A stretch of 64,000 nt of DNA, taken from Pseudobacteriovorax antillogorgiicola. GTDB lineage: Bacteria > Bdellovibrionota_B > Oligoflexia > Oligoflexales > Oligoflexaceae. The stretch lies in the NCBI RefSeq assembly GCF_900177345.1, contig NZ_FWZT01000004.1, positions 330,868 to 394,867 on the forward strand. Direction: 5' to 3'. The notes beneath the pieces are model-generated. The model searched no databases and had not been told where the DNA came from. It saw only the letters and a program-made list of their open reading frames with translations. A program made the translations under genes and the position numbers. Shown here in pieces: positions 33,977-42,711 of this stretch; within the stretch, counting starts at the first letter, position 1; each line of letters begins with the position of its first letter.

Positions 33977-36193
33977 CTATCCTGCTTGGAGCACCGTTTC
34001 TGGAGTTTTCTTCAAGCTGGTGAGAGGAATCTGAATCTTGAATTGAATGGCAGCAAAGCCTTCTTTTTCCTTCGACAGTTGCTCAACAATGATTCGGCCA
34101 CCTAGATCGTTTTCGATGGTATACTTCACTGCATCCATTCCTACACCGCGACCAGAAATGTCTGAAACCCGCTCCGCTGTGCTCATATGGGGTTTGAAGA
34201 TAACTTCGACGGCCTGCTCTAGGGGAGCATCCTGAGGAAGATTACCGATCTCGCGCAACTTCTTCAAATTGAGGCCTCGACCGTCGTCTCGTAAAGTGAC
34301 TTCTAACGTATCATTGTTGATTTTCGAATGAAGATAGATCCGACCTTCAGGGCTTTTACCTAGCTTTTCTCGCGCTTCTGGAGTTTCGACTCCGTGATCC
34401 ATGGAGTTGCGAATCATGTGTGTGAAAGCGCCGTCTAGTTTATCCCAGTCGTCTCCAGACACGATCATGTCTTGCCCCGAGTACTCGAAACTCAGTGGGA
34501 TCTTTCCAAGTTCAGGAGCAACTTCCGAGACTCTTTCTATAATCTCGTGAAGATGATCTTGGAGAGTTCGGTGGTTTCGGCTGGTAAGTAAATTTGACAT
34601 TTCATAAAGCATTGACTCAGCTTGCTTGGTGTCTATGAGGAACTGATCAATGATTTTTTTGACTTCGGCCATGTCTTCATCAGAAATTTGGCCCGGACCT
34701 TCCTTACGCCCTAGTTTCTCATCGTTGATCGTCTGATACTCATCCAAAGTGTTTAAGATTGTTTGGGTGGAATCGTGGAGTTGGCTCAACACGTCTTTTG
34801 AAAAGTCTGTTTTTGGACTATTCTTGATTTCTAGGAACCTTTCCTCAACTTCGTGAACGGTGCTGCTGACGATTTTAAAGCCATACGTTCGCAATATCCC
34901 CTTGGCAGTGTGCAAATTTCGAAAGAGTATGGCAATGTCATCCTCATCAAAAGACCCTTTGGTAAGTCGTGTCACACATTCGTCGAGCAAGACCCGAGAT
35001 TTACCAATTACCTCTTGGAACTTTCCAACATCAAGTTGGACAATTTGCTGGATTATTTCGAGTTCCCTAGATTTTTCTAGGGATGCTGCTTGGAGTTTCT
35101 TTAGTTCTGTGACGTCACGTACGGTAACCATCATTTTCTCGATCTTCTGGTGCTTTAGGATCGGACACCAATCGAGCTCTAAAAATTTAGTTTGGCCGTC
35201 TATCTCGATTTGAAACTCATCAGGAAGATGTTTATGGTTGAGTTTGAAAGCGACGCTCTTATTGCCTAGTGATGCAATAATCGCGCTTTTTGCACAATCA
35301 ATTTCCTCGCTGCCCATGGAGGAGGACCTTTGGAATAGAAATTCTTCAAACGGTTTGTCTGCGATATCTTTGTCAAGAAATATATTCTCAAGAAAAGCAG
35401 AGTACTCTGGGTGAACTTTGTAGTCTTTAGTAATGGTGAATATACCTTGCTCGATGTTTTTTAACATGGATGAGATATCTTCTGTTTTTTCTTCGATCAT
35501 CTCTTGTAAGTTATTGGTAAAAGCTTTTATCTTATCGCGCATATAGTCGAAGCCAGAAGCCAAGACTCCTAACTCATCCTCACGGCTTGTATCGATCTCT
35601 ACATCCCAGTCTCCTTCAGCAAGCTTGACGGAATTTTGTTGAAGGGCATCAATGGGCTTTTTTATAAGATTTCGTATTGAAATATTAAGGGTGGCTCCAA
35701 CGAAAATCAACAGGAATAGGGCGAGAACAGTGACTCCCATCAATGTGAATTTTATGGATTGAATGGGGCGGGCCTTGGAGACGACAACCACGATCGTTCC
35801 AATCATTTCCCCTTCTTTAACAAGATCAGCGTCGCTAACAATGTAACTGCTTCCAGATCGATAATCCTCAATCTCATTGGAGAATCCATCTGTCGTTCTC
35901 TTATACTGTTCTGTTCCGTCCTTATCTCGGACAAGAAAGCCAACCACATCTGGGTCCTGAACTATCGCCTCGGATAGAAGCTCTATAGCTTCGTTGTTGT
36001 AGTTCCAAATGGGGTCAGTGAGAGCTAGTTTGGCTAACCCACGGACATTCTCACTTTTCTGCTGGATATTTTCATTAACTTCCTGGGTTGTGTATATTCC
36101 TATCGCTGCTGCAAAAAGTGTAATACTTCCAAAGATAACGGAAAGAATAACGGCTTGTAATCTACCTGATATACTTTTTTTTGGCGTCTTCAT
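33977..36193 (-). CDS. Membrane sensor kinase with HAMP, PAS, Hpt and CheA-like ATPase
   Basis: 738 residues from ATG 36193 (an upstream TTG at 36223 is less likely). Order: TM1 (about 10-32), periplasmic sensor about 35-145, TM2, HAMP (about 170-225), coiled coil, PAS-like (about 240-365), then an Hpt-like helix with His in NLHTAKGILRTYGF (about 430), and a GHKL ATPase with CheA-type N box (MIRNSMDHGVE), G1 (RDDGRGLN) and G2 (SDISGRGVGMDAV). There is no separate CheW-like regulatory domain and no classical H box, so it probably phosphorylates its own Hpt His and passes phosphate to a receiver. Last gene of the 39-34 kb operon, 55 bp behind the receiver. Confidence 0.85.
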   Translation of the reverse strand: MKTPKKSISGRLQAVILSVIFGSITLFAAAIGIYTTQEVNENIQQKSENVRGLAKLALTDPIWNYNNEAIELLSEAIVQDPDVVGFLVRDKDGTEQYKRTTDGFSNEIEDYRSGSSYIVSDADLVKEGEMIGTIVVVVSKARPIQSIKFTLMGVTVLALFLLIFVGATLNISIRNLIKKPIDALQQNSVKLAEGDWDVEIDTSREDELGVLASGFDYMRDKIKAFTNNLQEMIEEKTEDISSMLKNIEQGIFTITKDYKVHPEYSAFLENIFLDKDIADKPFEEFLFQRSSSMGSEEIDCAKSAIIASLGNKSVAFKLNHKHLPDEFQIEIDGQTKFLELDWCPILKHQKIEKMMVTVRDVTELKKLQAASLEKSRELEIIQQIVQLDVGKFQEVIGKSRVLLDECVTRLTKGSFDEDDIAILFRNLHTAKGILRTYGFKIVSSTVHEVEERFLEIKNSPKTDFSKDVLSQLHDSTQTILNTLDEYQTINDEKLGRKEGPGQISDEDMAEVKKIIDQFLIDTKQAESMLYEMSNLLTSRNHRTLQDHLHEIIERVSEVAPELGKIPLSFEYSGQDMIVSGDDWDKLDGAFTHMIRNSMDHGVETPEAREKLGKSPEGRIYLHSKINNDTLEVTLRDDGRGLNLKKLREIGNLPQDAPLEQAVEVIFKPHMSTAERVSDISGRGVGMDAVKYTIENDLGGRIIVEQLSKEKEGFAAIQFKIQIPLTSLKKTPETVLQAG

Positions 36194-36247
36194 GAATCCA
36201 TTTTCCCATCTATCTGCTCGCAATCCAGAAAGTGCTCGGCATGCAGC

Positions 36248-36622
36248 CTAAGCTGCATCTTCTAACACAGCGTCAATTGCTTCGATTATTTCTTCCTCAT
36301 CAAAAGGCTTCACAATCCAAGCCATCACACCAGCTTCCTTGCCCTGTTGCATCAGTTCTTTCGTTGACTCAGTTGTTAGCATAAAGGCTGGAGTTTCTTT
36401 AAACTGAGCCTGCTCTTTGATCCTCTTTATCATGGAAATGCCATCTAGTTCCGGCATATTGAAATCGCTGATGATCAGGTCAATATCTTGATTGGCTTCC
36501 GCAACTTCACAACCGTGACGGCCATGATGCCCCTCTACAACTTGATGCCCTGCTTTTTCAATGACGTCTCGAAGCTGATCCCGTAGTGTTTCCGAATCGT
36601 CGACGATCAAAATCTTTGCCAT
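36248..36622 (-). CDS. CheY-like single-domain response regulator
   Basis: 124 residues, a receiver only: acidic pair Asp8-Asp9, phosphoacceptor Asp53 in ISDFNMPELDG, conserved Thr in MLTTES and Lys in WIVKPF. No output domain, so it acts by protein contact like CheY. It lies between a CheX-like gene (17 bp upstream) and the membrane kinase gene in the same operon. The likely phosphodonors are the two Hpt-bearing kinases and the likely phosphatase is the CheX-like protein. Confidence 0.92.
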   Translation of the reverse strand: MAKILIVDDSETLRDQLRDVIEKAGHQVVEGHHGRHGCEVAEANQDIDLIISDFNMPELDGISMIKRIKEQAQFKETPAFMLTTESTKELMQQGKEAGVMAWIVKPFDEEEIIEAIDAVLEDAA

Positions 36623-36639
36623 GGTGTATCCTCTCCCTT

Positions 36640-37248
36640 CTAGAGAAATGCGATCTTGCGCTTCTTGGTTTTAATCGGTTCTTTAGGAACTTCAATATGA
36701 GCAACCCTTTCAGGTCGAACAATGTCGATATGAGTCGAGCAGACGAGGTTACCCTGATCTGTGGCTAGCAACCAATAGTTCGACTGATGGTGATAGTTCT
36801 TTCTCTGGGAAAACATGATTTCATCGGAGCCGCGTAAACTTAGTGGCAAGCTAAGCCCTACCACAATCTTCTGTTTATCTAGAATGGCTTTCACTTCCCC
36901 TGCGCAGGTATTACAAAGCTCTTGAAAAAAATCTGATACTTTCCCTTGAGGGTCATTACTGAGTCCTTTAGGGAGGCAGGATTCTAAAATCTTGATAGCT
37001 ATCGGCAGATCATAATGAAGCTTGAAGGTGACCTCAAGGTCCGGGCCACATAGCAAAATCATCGCCATCCATTTGCCAAATACCATAGACTCCACTTCGT
37101 GGGGCTCCACTTTGATATCGACTTTGCTACGGGTCGAAACATCTAGTTTGTCTTTAGAGACACTTTCGACGATCGAAAAGAGACTTTTGAGAGCTGGAGA
37201 TGGCTCGTGGGCCTCATTGATATCAACTTGCTGAACTTGAAGGCTCAT
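36640..37248 (-). CDS. CheX/CheC-like chemotaxis phosphatase
   Basis: 202 residues. The central helix DFFQELCNTCAGEVK contains the ExxN signature (Glu...Asn) of CheC/CheX phosphatases, which insert these side chains into the CheY~P active site. Flanking beta strands (MVFGKWMAMILLCG; VVGLSLPLSL) fit the CheC/X fold. Its ATG overlaps the stop of the upstream kinase (ATGA), so translation is coupled. The receiver encoded next is the obvious substrate. Only one ExxN helix was seen, as in CheX. Confidence 0.75.
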   Translation of the reverse strand: MSLQVQQVDINEAHEPSPALKSLFSIVESVSKDKLDVSTRSKVDIKVEPHEVESMVFGKWMAMILLCGPDLEVTFKLHYDLPIAIKILESCLPKGLSNDPQGKVSDFFQELCNTCAGEVKAILDKQKIVVGLSLPLSLRGSDEIMFSQRKNYHHQSNYWLLATDQGNLVCSTHIDIVRPERVAHIEVPKEPIKTKKRKIAFL

Positions 37249-39191
37249 GCTGCCACCTCCTCAAAGTTTTTGATTGAAAATTCGAAGCCGGCGCCATTTT
37301 CGTGATTGTAGATTCGAAGTCCTTCGCCACCGAGTTCGATAACTCGTTCATGAATGGTCGATAAACCTACTCCTCGACCACTGTGAATTGTAGCAACCTC
37401 CTTGGTACTAAAGCTCGGTAGTAGTAGGAACTTCAGGACCTCTTCTTCACTCAGGTCCGTAAGAGGCTTATCGGTTACATTCATCTGGATTGCTTTACTA
37501 TGGATTTTGAGTAGGTCGAAGCCTAAACCGTTATCTTCAATGCGGAGGTTGATCTTTCGACCATCCGACCAAGCCTTGACATTGATCTTTCCTCGTTCCT
37601 TAGCTTTCTCCTTTTCAGGTAAGCCATGATCGATAACGTTGGTGATAAGGTGCATGAACGACTCACGGAAGAAGTGCTCTAGATGAGGGCTGTAGGTAAT
37701 ATCCTTCCAGTCGAAGATAATATCAACGTCCTTATATAGATTTGTAGCAGTTTTTTCAGCATAGGACTTGAGAAACTCTTCCAAATCTTTACAGCGATGA
37801 AAGCCTATTTTCTCGATAGAATTTACAATTTGTTCTTTTAAATCAGCTTTCAAATTCAATGTTTCTAGCAGGTTATAGGTGTCAGTTTTTTGTTCCGCTA
37901 GCCGGTCGGTTTCTTTAGGGTCGATCGAGTGATTATCAAGAGCTAGGGTTATCATCCCTGATATCTCGCGCCATTCACCAGCGAGGTTTTTACCGATCAC
38001 ATGAAGGAAAGCATCGAGTTCTTGTGAACTCATCATGTTATCTTCCAAGTTTATTTCCCAGCCGTGAATCATTTCAGTCAGATTGTTGATGTCGACGGCA
38101 CGGAAAAGGGATTTGATGCTATGCAGGGCGAATTTTATATCTTTGATGTTTGTGGTCGCAATTCCATGATAAAGCTGCTTTTCGTATCGTGGATAGTCCT
38201 GCATGATCGATTCAAGTGTCGTTACAGGTGCCTTCTCGATACACATATAGTAGCGAACCTTTTTTTGAAGTTGCTTATTCTCGTCCATATTTTCCATGCG
38301 CATCTTAACGACTTCCGTGATGTCTGATATGACGACAAGGATATTAGTCACCTTACCTTCTTTGGCAATGGCATGAAACTGAGTCCCCAAGTAGAGAATA
38401 TCTCCACCTCGTTCAAATTTTACTTCTTTAGGAAATCGTTCTTTCGCAAACTGAAACCACATCTCCTCTTCACCGATGCAAAGCTTCATTTCAGCGACAC
38501 CGTCTCTTTGTACGGGTGTCAGGTTCTCAACGTTATCTTCGAAGAGAATTTTGAAAACACTATTTTGCTCCAAGTTGTGCAACCCGAAGATGTGTCTTGT
38601 GAATGCCGAGTAAGGCCCTACAATATAGCCTTCTTCATCAAGAATAAAGATACCAAGAGGCACCGCAGAAAAAATCTGAGAGAGCTGTCGTTCTAGCTGT
38701 CGAATTTCGGTAATGTCACTGGCTACGATTGAAAAGAGGTGCTTCCCATCGCGGGACCGGCTACTAAGTTTATTGATTGACCAATGGTAGTCCTGTGTCA
38801 CGTTACCAATCTTTATAGGTAACTCAAAATTGATAACACTATTCGCATCCCAATCATCCTGATCAACTTCGTTGAGTTTGGACCAGAAGATCTTGCGAAT
38901 CTCTGAGGTAAAAAGAGTCGCAAAGTCGAATCTCAGCCACTTTTCTTCAGGTATTCCAAAAATTCGACTGGCGCTTAGGTTTGCCTTCAGTACATGGCCC
39001 GAGTGATCGATGATGAAGAACATCTCGTGAAGGCGATCGATGATAAGTTCAGTTTCTTCCTTCGATTGCGAAAGAGCTTCTAAAATTTTGTGACTTGCAC
39101 GTAAATTCTGGGCTATAAGATTCTGCTCGTCAGAAGCATGTGAGTCTGATTTTGTGGTCAGGTCTTCTGCTGAACTACTGTTGTTGCTCAT
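37245..39191 (-). CDS. Cytosolic PAS-PAS kinase with Hpt-like helix and ATPase domain
   Basis: 648 residues from ATG 39191, with AAGGAGGG directly before it; an earlier TTG at 39209 would include the ribosome site. No membrane segment. Residues about 50-165 and 175-290 are PAS domains (ELIIDRLHEMFFIIDHSGHV; FSAVPLGIFILDEEGYI), followed by a helical region with an Hpt-like FALHSIKSLFRAVDI (about 370) and a GHKL ATPase: N box LITNVIDHGLPE, G1 IEDNGLGFD, G2 SGRGVGLSTI. Again no CheW-like domain. First gene of the operon and coupled to the CheX-like gene. PAS domains may bind haem, flavin or another small ligand; none is indicated. Confidence 0.85.
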   Translation of the reverse strand: MSNNSSSAEDLTTKSDSHASDEQNLIAQNLRASHKILEALSQSKEETELIIDRLHEMFFIIDHSGHVLKANLSASRIFGIPEEKWLRFDFATLFTSEIRKIFWSKLNEVDQDDWDANSVINFELPIKIGNVTQDYHWSINKLSSRSRDGKHLFSIVASDITEIRQLERQLSQIFSAVPLGIFILDEEGYIVGPYSAFTRHIFGLHNLEQNSVFKILFEDNVENLTPVQRDGVAEMKLCIGEEEMWFQFAKERFPKEVKFERGGDILYLGTQFHAIAKEGKVTNILVVISDITEVVKMRMENMDENKQLQKKVRYYMCIEKAPVTTLESIMQDYPRYEKQLYHGIATTNIKDIKFALHSIKSLFRAVDINNLTEMIHGWEINLEDNMMSSQELDAFLHVIGKNLAGEWREISGMITLALDNHSIDPKETDRLAEQKTDTYNLLETLNLKADLKEQIVNSIEKIGFHRCKDLEEFLKSYAEKTATNLYKDVDIIFDWKDITYSPHLEHFFRESFMHLITNVIDHGLPEKEKAKERGKINVKAWSDGRKINLRIEDNGLGFDLLKIHSKAIQMNVTDKPLTDLSEEEVLKFLLLPSFSTKEVATIHSGRGVGLSTIHERVIELGGEGLRIYNHENGAGFEFSIKNFEEVAA

Positions 39192-39405
39192 GTATCCCTC
39201 CTTCAACACTGCTCACCCCTAAATGAGTCGGCTTACGCAGCTCAACGGCTGGCTGAGAAGAGAGTTTAGGAAAACTCCAAAAATGATGGTAAGTAGCAGA
39301 TAATATGCGGTAAAAAATATTTTATCATCAAATCTATTAATCTCGATTCGAGCAAGCACAAAGTAAGCGGCTTATTTTGAAAAGGTGTTGCACAGGTAAA
39401 ATTAC

Positions 39406-41343
39406 CTATGAAACCCGATCGAGAATGATAAAAGCTGAGTCATCCGTGTCTTCAGTTTTAGCAAAATCTTGTACGATATTGAGCAAGGCTGCCTTCAGTT
39501 CGTGGCTGTCTTTTAGACTTTCGACAACTCTAATGAGCTGCCTTATACTCGTTGAACTGCCCCGTCGATCCAGGTTCTCAATCAATCCATCCGTATAGAT
39601 AAGAATTCTGTCTCCTGCCTCTATGTCTAATTCAAGGACGTCCCAAGTTGAATCAATAGCAACGCCGAGAGGGGAGCCCCGTGCTACGAGAGGTGTAACA
39701 CGATCACGACTCTTCATAAGAGGGAAAGGGTGGCCGGCATTGAGAAAATATAAGTGGTTTTTCTGGTAGTCGATGCAAATGAAGTTCATCGTCATCCAAC
39801 GACGACTTTCTTGAGCCATAGCCAGAACCGTTTTGTTTGCAGTACTAGCCAATAGTTTTAAGTGGCTGGTTGGATCAAGCTTTTCTTTACCTTGAGAAAG
39901 TATTGTCGAAGACTGAATGCTTCCTGCGACGGAACCAGTGACCATCGCTGAGGCAAGGCCATGGCCCGTAACGTCGCCAATGTAGAAAAAGGCCAGGTGA
40001 TTGATCGGGTCGTGATGGAACGAATACCAGTCTCCACCGATCTGGATTGCAGGCTGGTAGTGAGACTCAATAAGATAGTTTTCAATATTTGGAACTTTTT
40101 TAGCGAAGGATTTTTGAACTTCCCTAGCCGCATTGAGATCTCTTTGGATGAGAGTATTTTCAAATTCCGCCTTGCGCTGGAGGGACTCCGCAAGACGAAG
40201 CTTGTAGCCGACAGCTAAAGACAGAATGATGACTTCGATACCTGATCCCAGTAAACTAGCATACTCGGTAAATACACTGCTGGGAATCCAACCAGCAATA
40301 ACAGACACCTGTATTAAATTTCCTGAGATATAGAATATCCAGCCAATACTAAAAAAATACGCTGGAATATACTGATTGAAGAGACTAATGAGTGCTGTGA
40401 GGCTGATGGATGCACTTACCAAAACAGCAAGAATTGTAAGAAGAAATCTTCCCCATTGATAATCGATCCACGTAAAGATCAGAGCTGGAATGCACATCAC
40501 ACAAGCAGTATTTAGAAAAAGGCTCATTATTGGTATGCGTTTGTCACTTGCAAGAAAGTATCGTGTAAACTGAGCTGAACTTAGTAGTGCCAAAATGAGA
40601 AACGACAGGTAGAGCTTGGCTATCCACTCAGGGTTGGTATTAGAAAATATTTGATAGGCCGTACCGTGTAGATATGATTGTGCCATGCCATAGAAAAAGA
40701 GGAGTGCTGTGTAGTAGAAAAAGACACGCTTGGGATTGAGTGAAAACAGGAAGATGTGATAAAAGAAGAGGCCAATAAAAACTCCATACCAGACATTGAC
40801 GATGATACCGCTAGAGTTCATGCGAACCCAAAACGATTTCGGCTTGCTGATGGTAAAGTCCATTTGAACAGATGTTTGGGTTTCAACTTTGATAAACATC
40901 GTAGTTTTTCCGGGGGGAATGGCAAGAGAAATTGCCGGTAAACGGCTTTTCATAGACTTACTATGGGGCTTGTTCCAGGGGCCAAATTTAAATGCCTGAG
41001 TAGAAGTAGCAGTCATCATGTAGACGGAAATCTTCTGCGTCGGTGCGTAGTGAGCATGGAGAATCACTTTCGTAGGAATTGACTCCCTGTTGATAATTTC
41101 AACCTGGCCCCAATGTGGTAAGGAGCTAGGCAGAAACCGAGTGCTGCGAGTTTTAATGTCTTTGAACAGAGTTGGCGAGTTAGCGATAGTGTCGAAAGGG
41201 AGGGGAGGCTGATGATCGTCGATAAAAAATCTCATTCTCTCATCTAAATCGATGTGCTGAATATTGCGATCGATCAGTACAGGATCAGCTGTCACTAGAG
41301 TGCTGTAAAGACACGAAAAAATTATCAAAAATGCTTGAAGCAT
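39406..41343 (-). CDS. 7TMR-DISM sensor with SpoIIE-type PP2C phosphatase
   Basis: 645 residues. Signal peptide, extracytoplasmic 7TMR-DISMED2-like beta domain (about 20-170), seven membrane helices (about 175-385), a short coiled coil and a C-terminal SpoIIE/RsbU phosphatase: YQPAIQIGGDWYSF, FFYIGDVTGHGLASAM, and late ILIYTDGLIE and DSAFIILD metal-binding motifs. Such proteins dephosphorylate anti-sigma-factor antagonists (STAS) to turn on general stress or development pathways. No STAS or anti-sigma gene is next to it. Regulated by extracellular ligands, probably carbohydrates, by family analogy. Single gene. Confidence 0.9.
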   Translation of the reverse strand: MLQAFLIIFSCLYSTLVTADPVLIDRNIQHIDLDERMRFFIDDHQPPLPFDTIANSPTLFKDIKTRSTRFLPSSLPHWGQVEIINRESIPTKVILHAHYAPTQKISVYMMTATSTQAFKFGPWNKPHSKSMKSRLPAISLAIPPGKTTMFIKVETQTSVQMDFTISKPKSFWVRMNSSGIIVNVWYGVFIGLFFYHIFLFSLNPKRVFFYYTALLFFYGMAQSYLHGTAYQIFSNTNPEWIAKLYLSFLILALLSSAQFTRYFLASDKRIPIMSLFLNTACVMCIPALIFTWIDYQWGRFLLTILAVLVSASISLTALISLFNQYIPAYFFSIGWIFYISGNLIQVSVIAGWIPSSVFTEYASLLGSGIEVIILSLAVGYKLRLAESLQRKAEFENTLIQRDLNAAREVQKSFAKKVPNIENYLIESHYQPAIQIGGDWYSFHHDPINHLAFFYIGDVTGHGLASAMVTGSVAGSIQSSTILSQGKEKLDPTSHLKLLASTANKTVLAMAQESRRWMTMNFICIDYQKNHLYFLNAGHPFPLMKSRDRVTPLVARGSPLGVAIDSTWDVLELDIEAGDRILIYTDGLIENLDRRGSSTSIRQLIRVVESLKDSHELKAALLNIVQDFAKTEDTDDSAFIILDRVS

Positions 41344-41501
41344 CGGTTTCCATTTTGGGTTTTAGGCTATTCTCTGATCGACGGATAGGGGAAGCATTAG
41401 ATAGGAAATATCTGCAGTCAAAGAAAAAGTGGCTGATTTCTTTAACTGTTGGGTGGAGATTCCGATGGTCACCATAGGCCTAACTACTAGACATTCTTAC
41501 C

Positions 41502-42458
41502 ATGAAGTTATTGTTGTTCATTCTTAGTTTTCTACTGGCTTGTTATCAGCCTTGCTACGCTCAGGATTCCTTGCGCTCTAATGAGGGCCTACGGGCACAG
41601 TTCGTAGAAAACAACAAGAATCAAGCGCTTTATGGTTCTGCACCTTTAACCCATATCAGTCCCGATCAGAATCAAATTACCTATGCATTGGGTTTTGAGT
41701 GGCCTGATTATACGATCACAGCAGATACCGAAGATCCTAGCTATCAGGAACAAGAAGGGGTTGATGCCAGCTTGAAGATTTCCGGCTGGAGCGTAGCCCC
41801 ACATCTTGCCGTATCGCTTAAGAATATCGGCTTGGGCTTTTCTGTAGGCCGTGGTGAGAAGAAGGCTGCCTATGAGTACAATGTAAACTACGGTGGGAAC
41901 TCGACATTTATTGCTCAGGAATCCAAGTTAGCTTATGGTGATGTGGGTCTTCTCGCCTACTTTATTCCTTACCCCAAAATCAGCAAAGGTTTAAGGGCAA
42001 CCGTGATACTAGGCGGGCGAAGCATCAACGCCAAACATACTGTCGGTGCGACGACAGCAAGCTACAATAGCCCAAGCAGCAGTTTTAGCGATCAAATCTA
42101 CCGCTACAATGTCAACGAACTCAATGCGGGGTTGAATCTGAAGTTTAAAATTTTGCGACGATTTGCCATCATTCCTTGGGCAGACTATCGTTATACTGAC
42201 ACTTCTGCGATTGATGCTACCGCAGAGGAGGAAGCTGGCAATAGTATCAATAAAACAGAACTTCAGAACGACATCGAATTGTTCTGGCACAGTCAACCCG
42301 AAGTTCGATATGGGATCGATTTTTCAATTCAGATTATGCGTCTTGAGATCAACATTGGTGGTCTGTTGGGAGCCCTTGCACTTTCCGGCAATGGTAAGGA
42401 ATCGGTGTCGGATGACGGTTTCATTATCAACTTCGCCATCCATCAGAAGGGCAATTGA
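41502..42458 (+). CDS. Putative outer-membrane protein
   Basis: 318 residues. Signal peptide ending PCYAQ-D. Alternating amphipathic strands with many Tyr/Asn, GLGFSVGRGEKKAAYEYN and similar repeats typical of a porin-like barrel; the C-terminus (IINFAIHQKGN) lacks the usual terminal Phe, so assignment is moderate. No family recognised. Divergent from the 7TMR-DISM phosphatase gene, 158 bp away. Confidence 0.65.
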   Translation: MKLLLFILSFLLACYQPCYAQDSLRSNEGLRAQFVENNKNQALYGSAPLTHISPDQNQITYALGFEWPDYTITADTEDPSYQEQEGVDASLKISGWSVAPHLAVSLKNIGLGFSVGRGEKKAAYEYNVNYGGNSTFIAQESKLAYGDVGLLAYFIPYPKISKGLRATVILGGRSINAKHTVGATTASYNSPSSSFSDQIYRYNVNELNAGLNLKFKILRRFAIIPWADYRYTDTSAIDATAEEEAGNSINKTELQNDIELFWHSQPEVRYGIDFSIQIMRLEINIGGLLGALALSGNGKESVSDDGFIINFAIHQKGN

Positions 42459-42711
42459 AGTCTTCCAGTCTTAACTCATTTCCAAGGCAAATTGCAGATC
42501 TTTCTGGCAAAACTCAATGAATTCAAAGTCTTTTACGATGTAAGCGAGCGTCTGAGCTAAAGAGATATGCTAAAGCACTAAATTCACAAGAATACTCTCC
42601 TATATTTGAGAGAAGTATCGATTATGCCGATTAGTCCTATACAGCTAACGCATTTCAATTGAGACCCTAGAGAGATTGGTCCTCAGCGCTCATGAATAAT
42701 GGGAGTCACCT

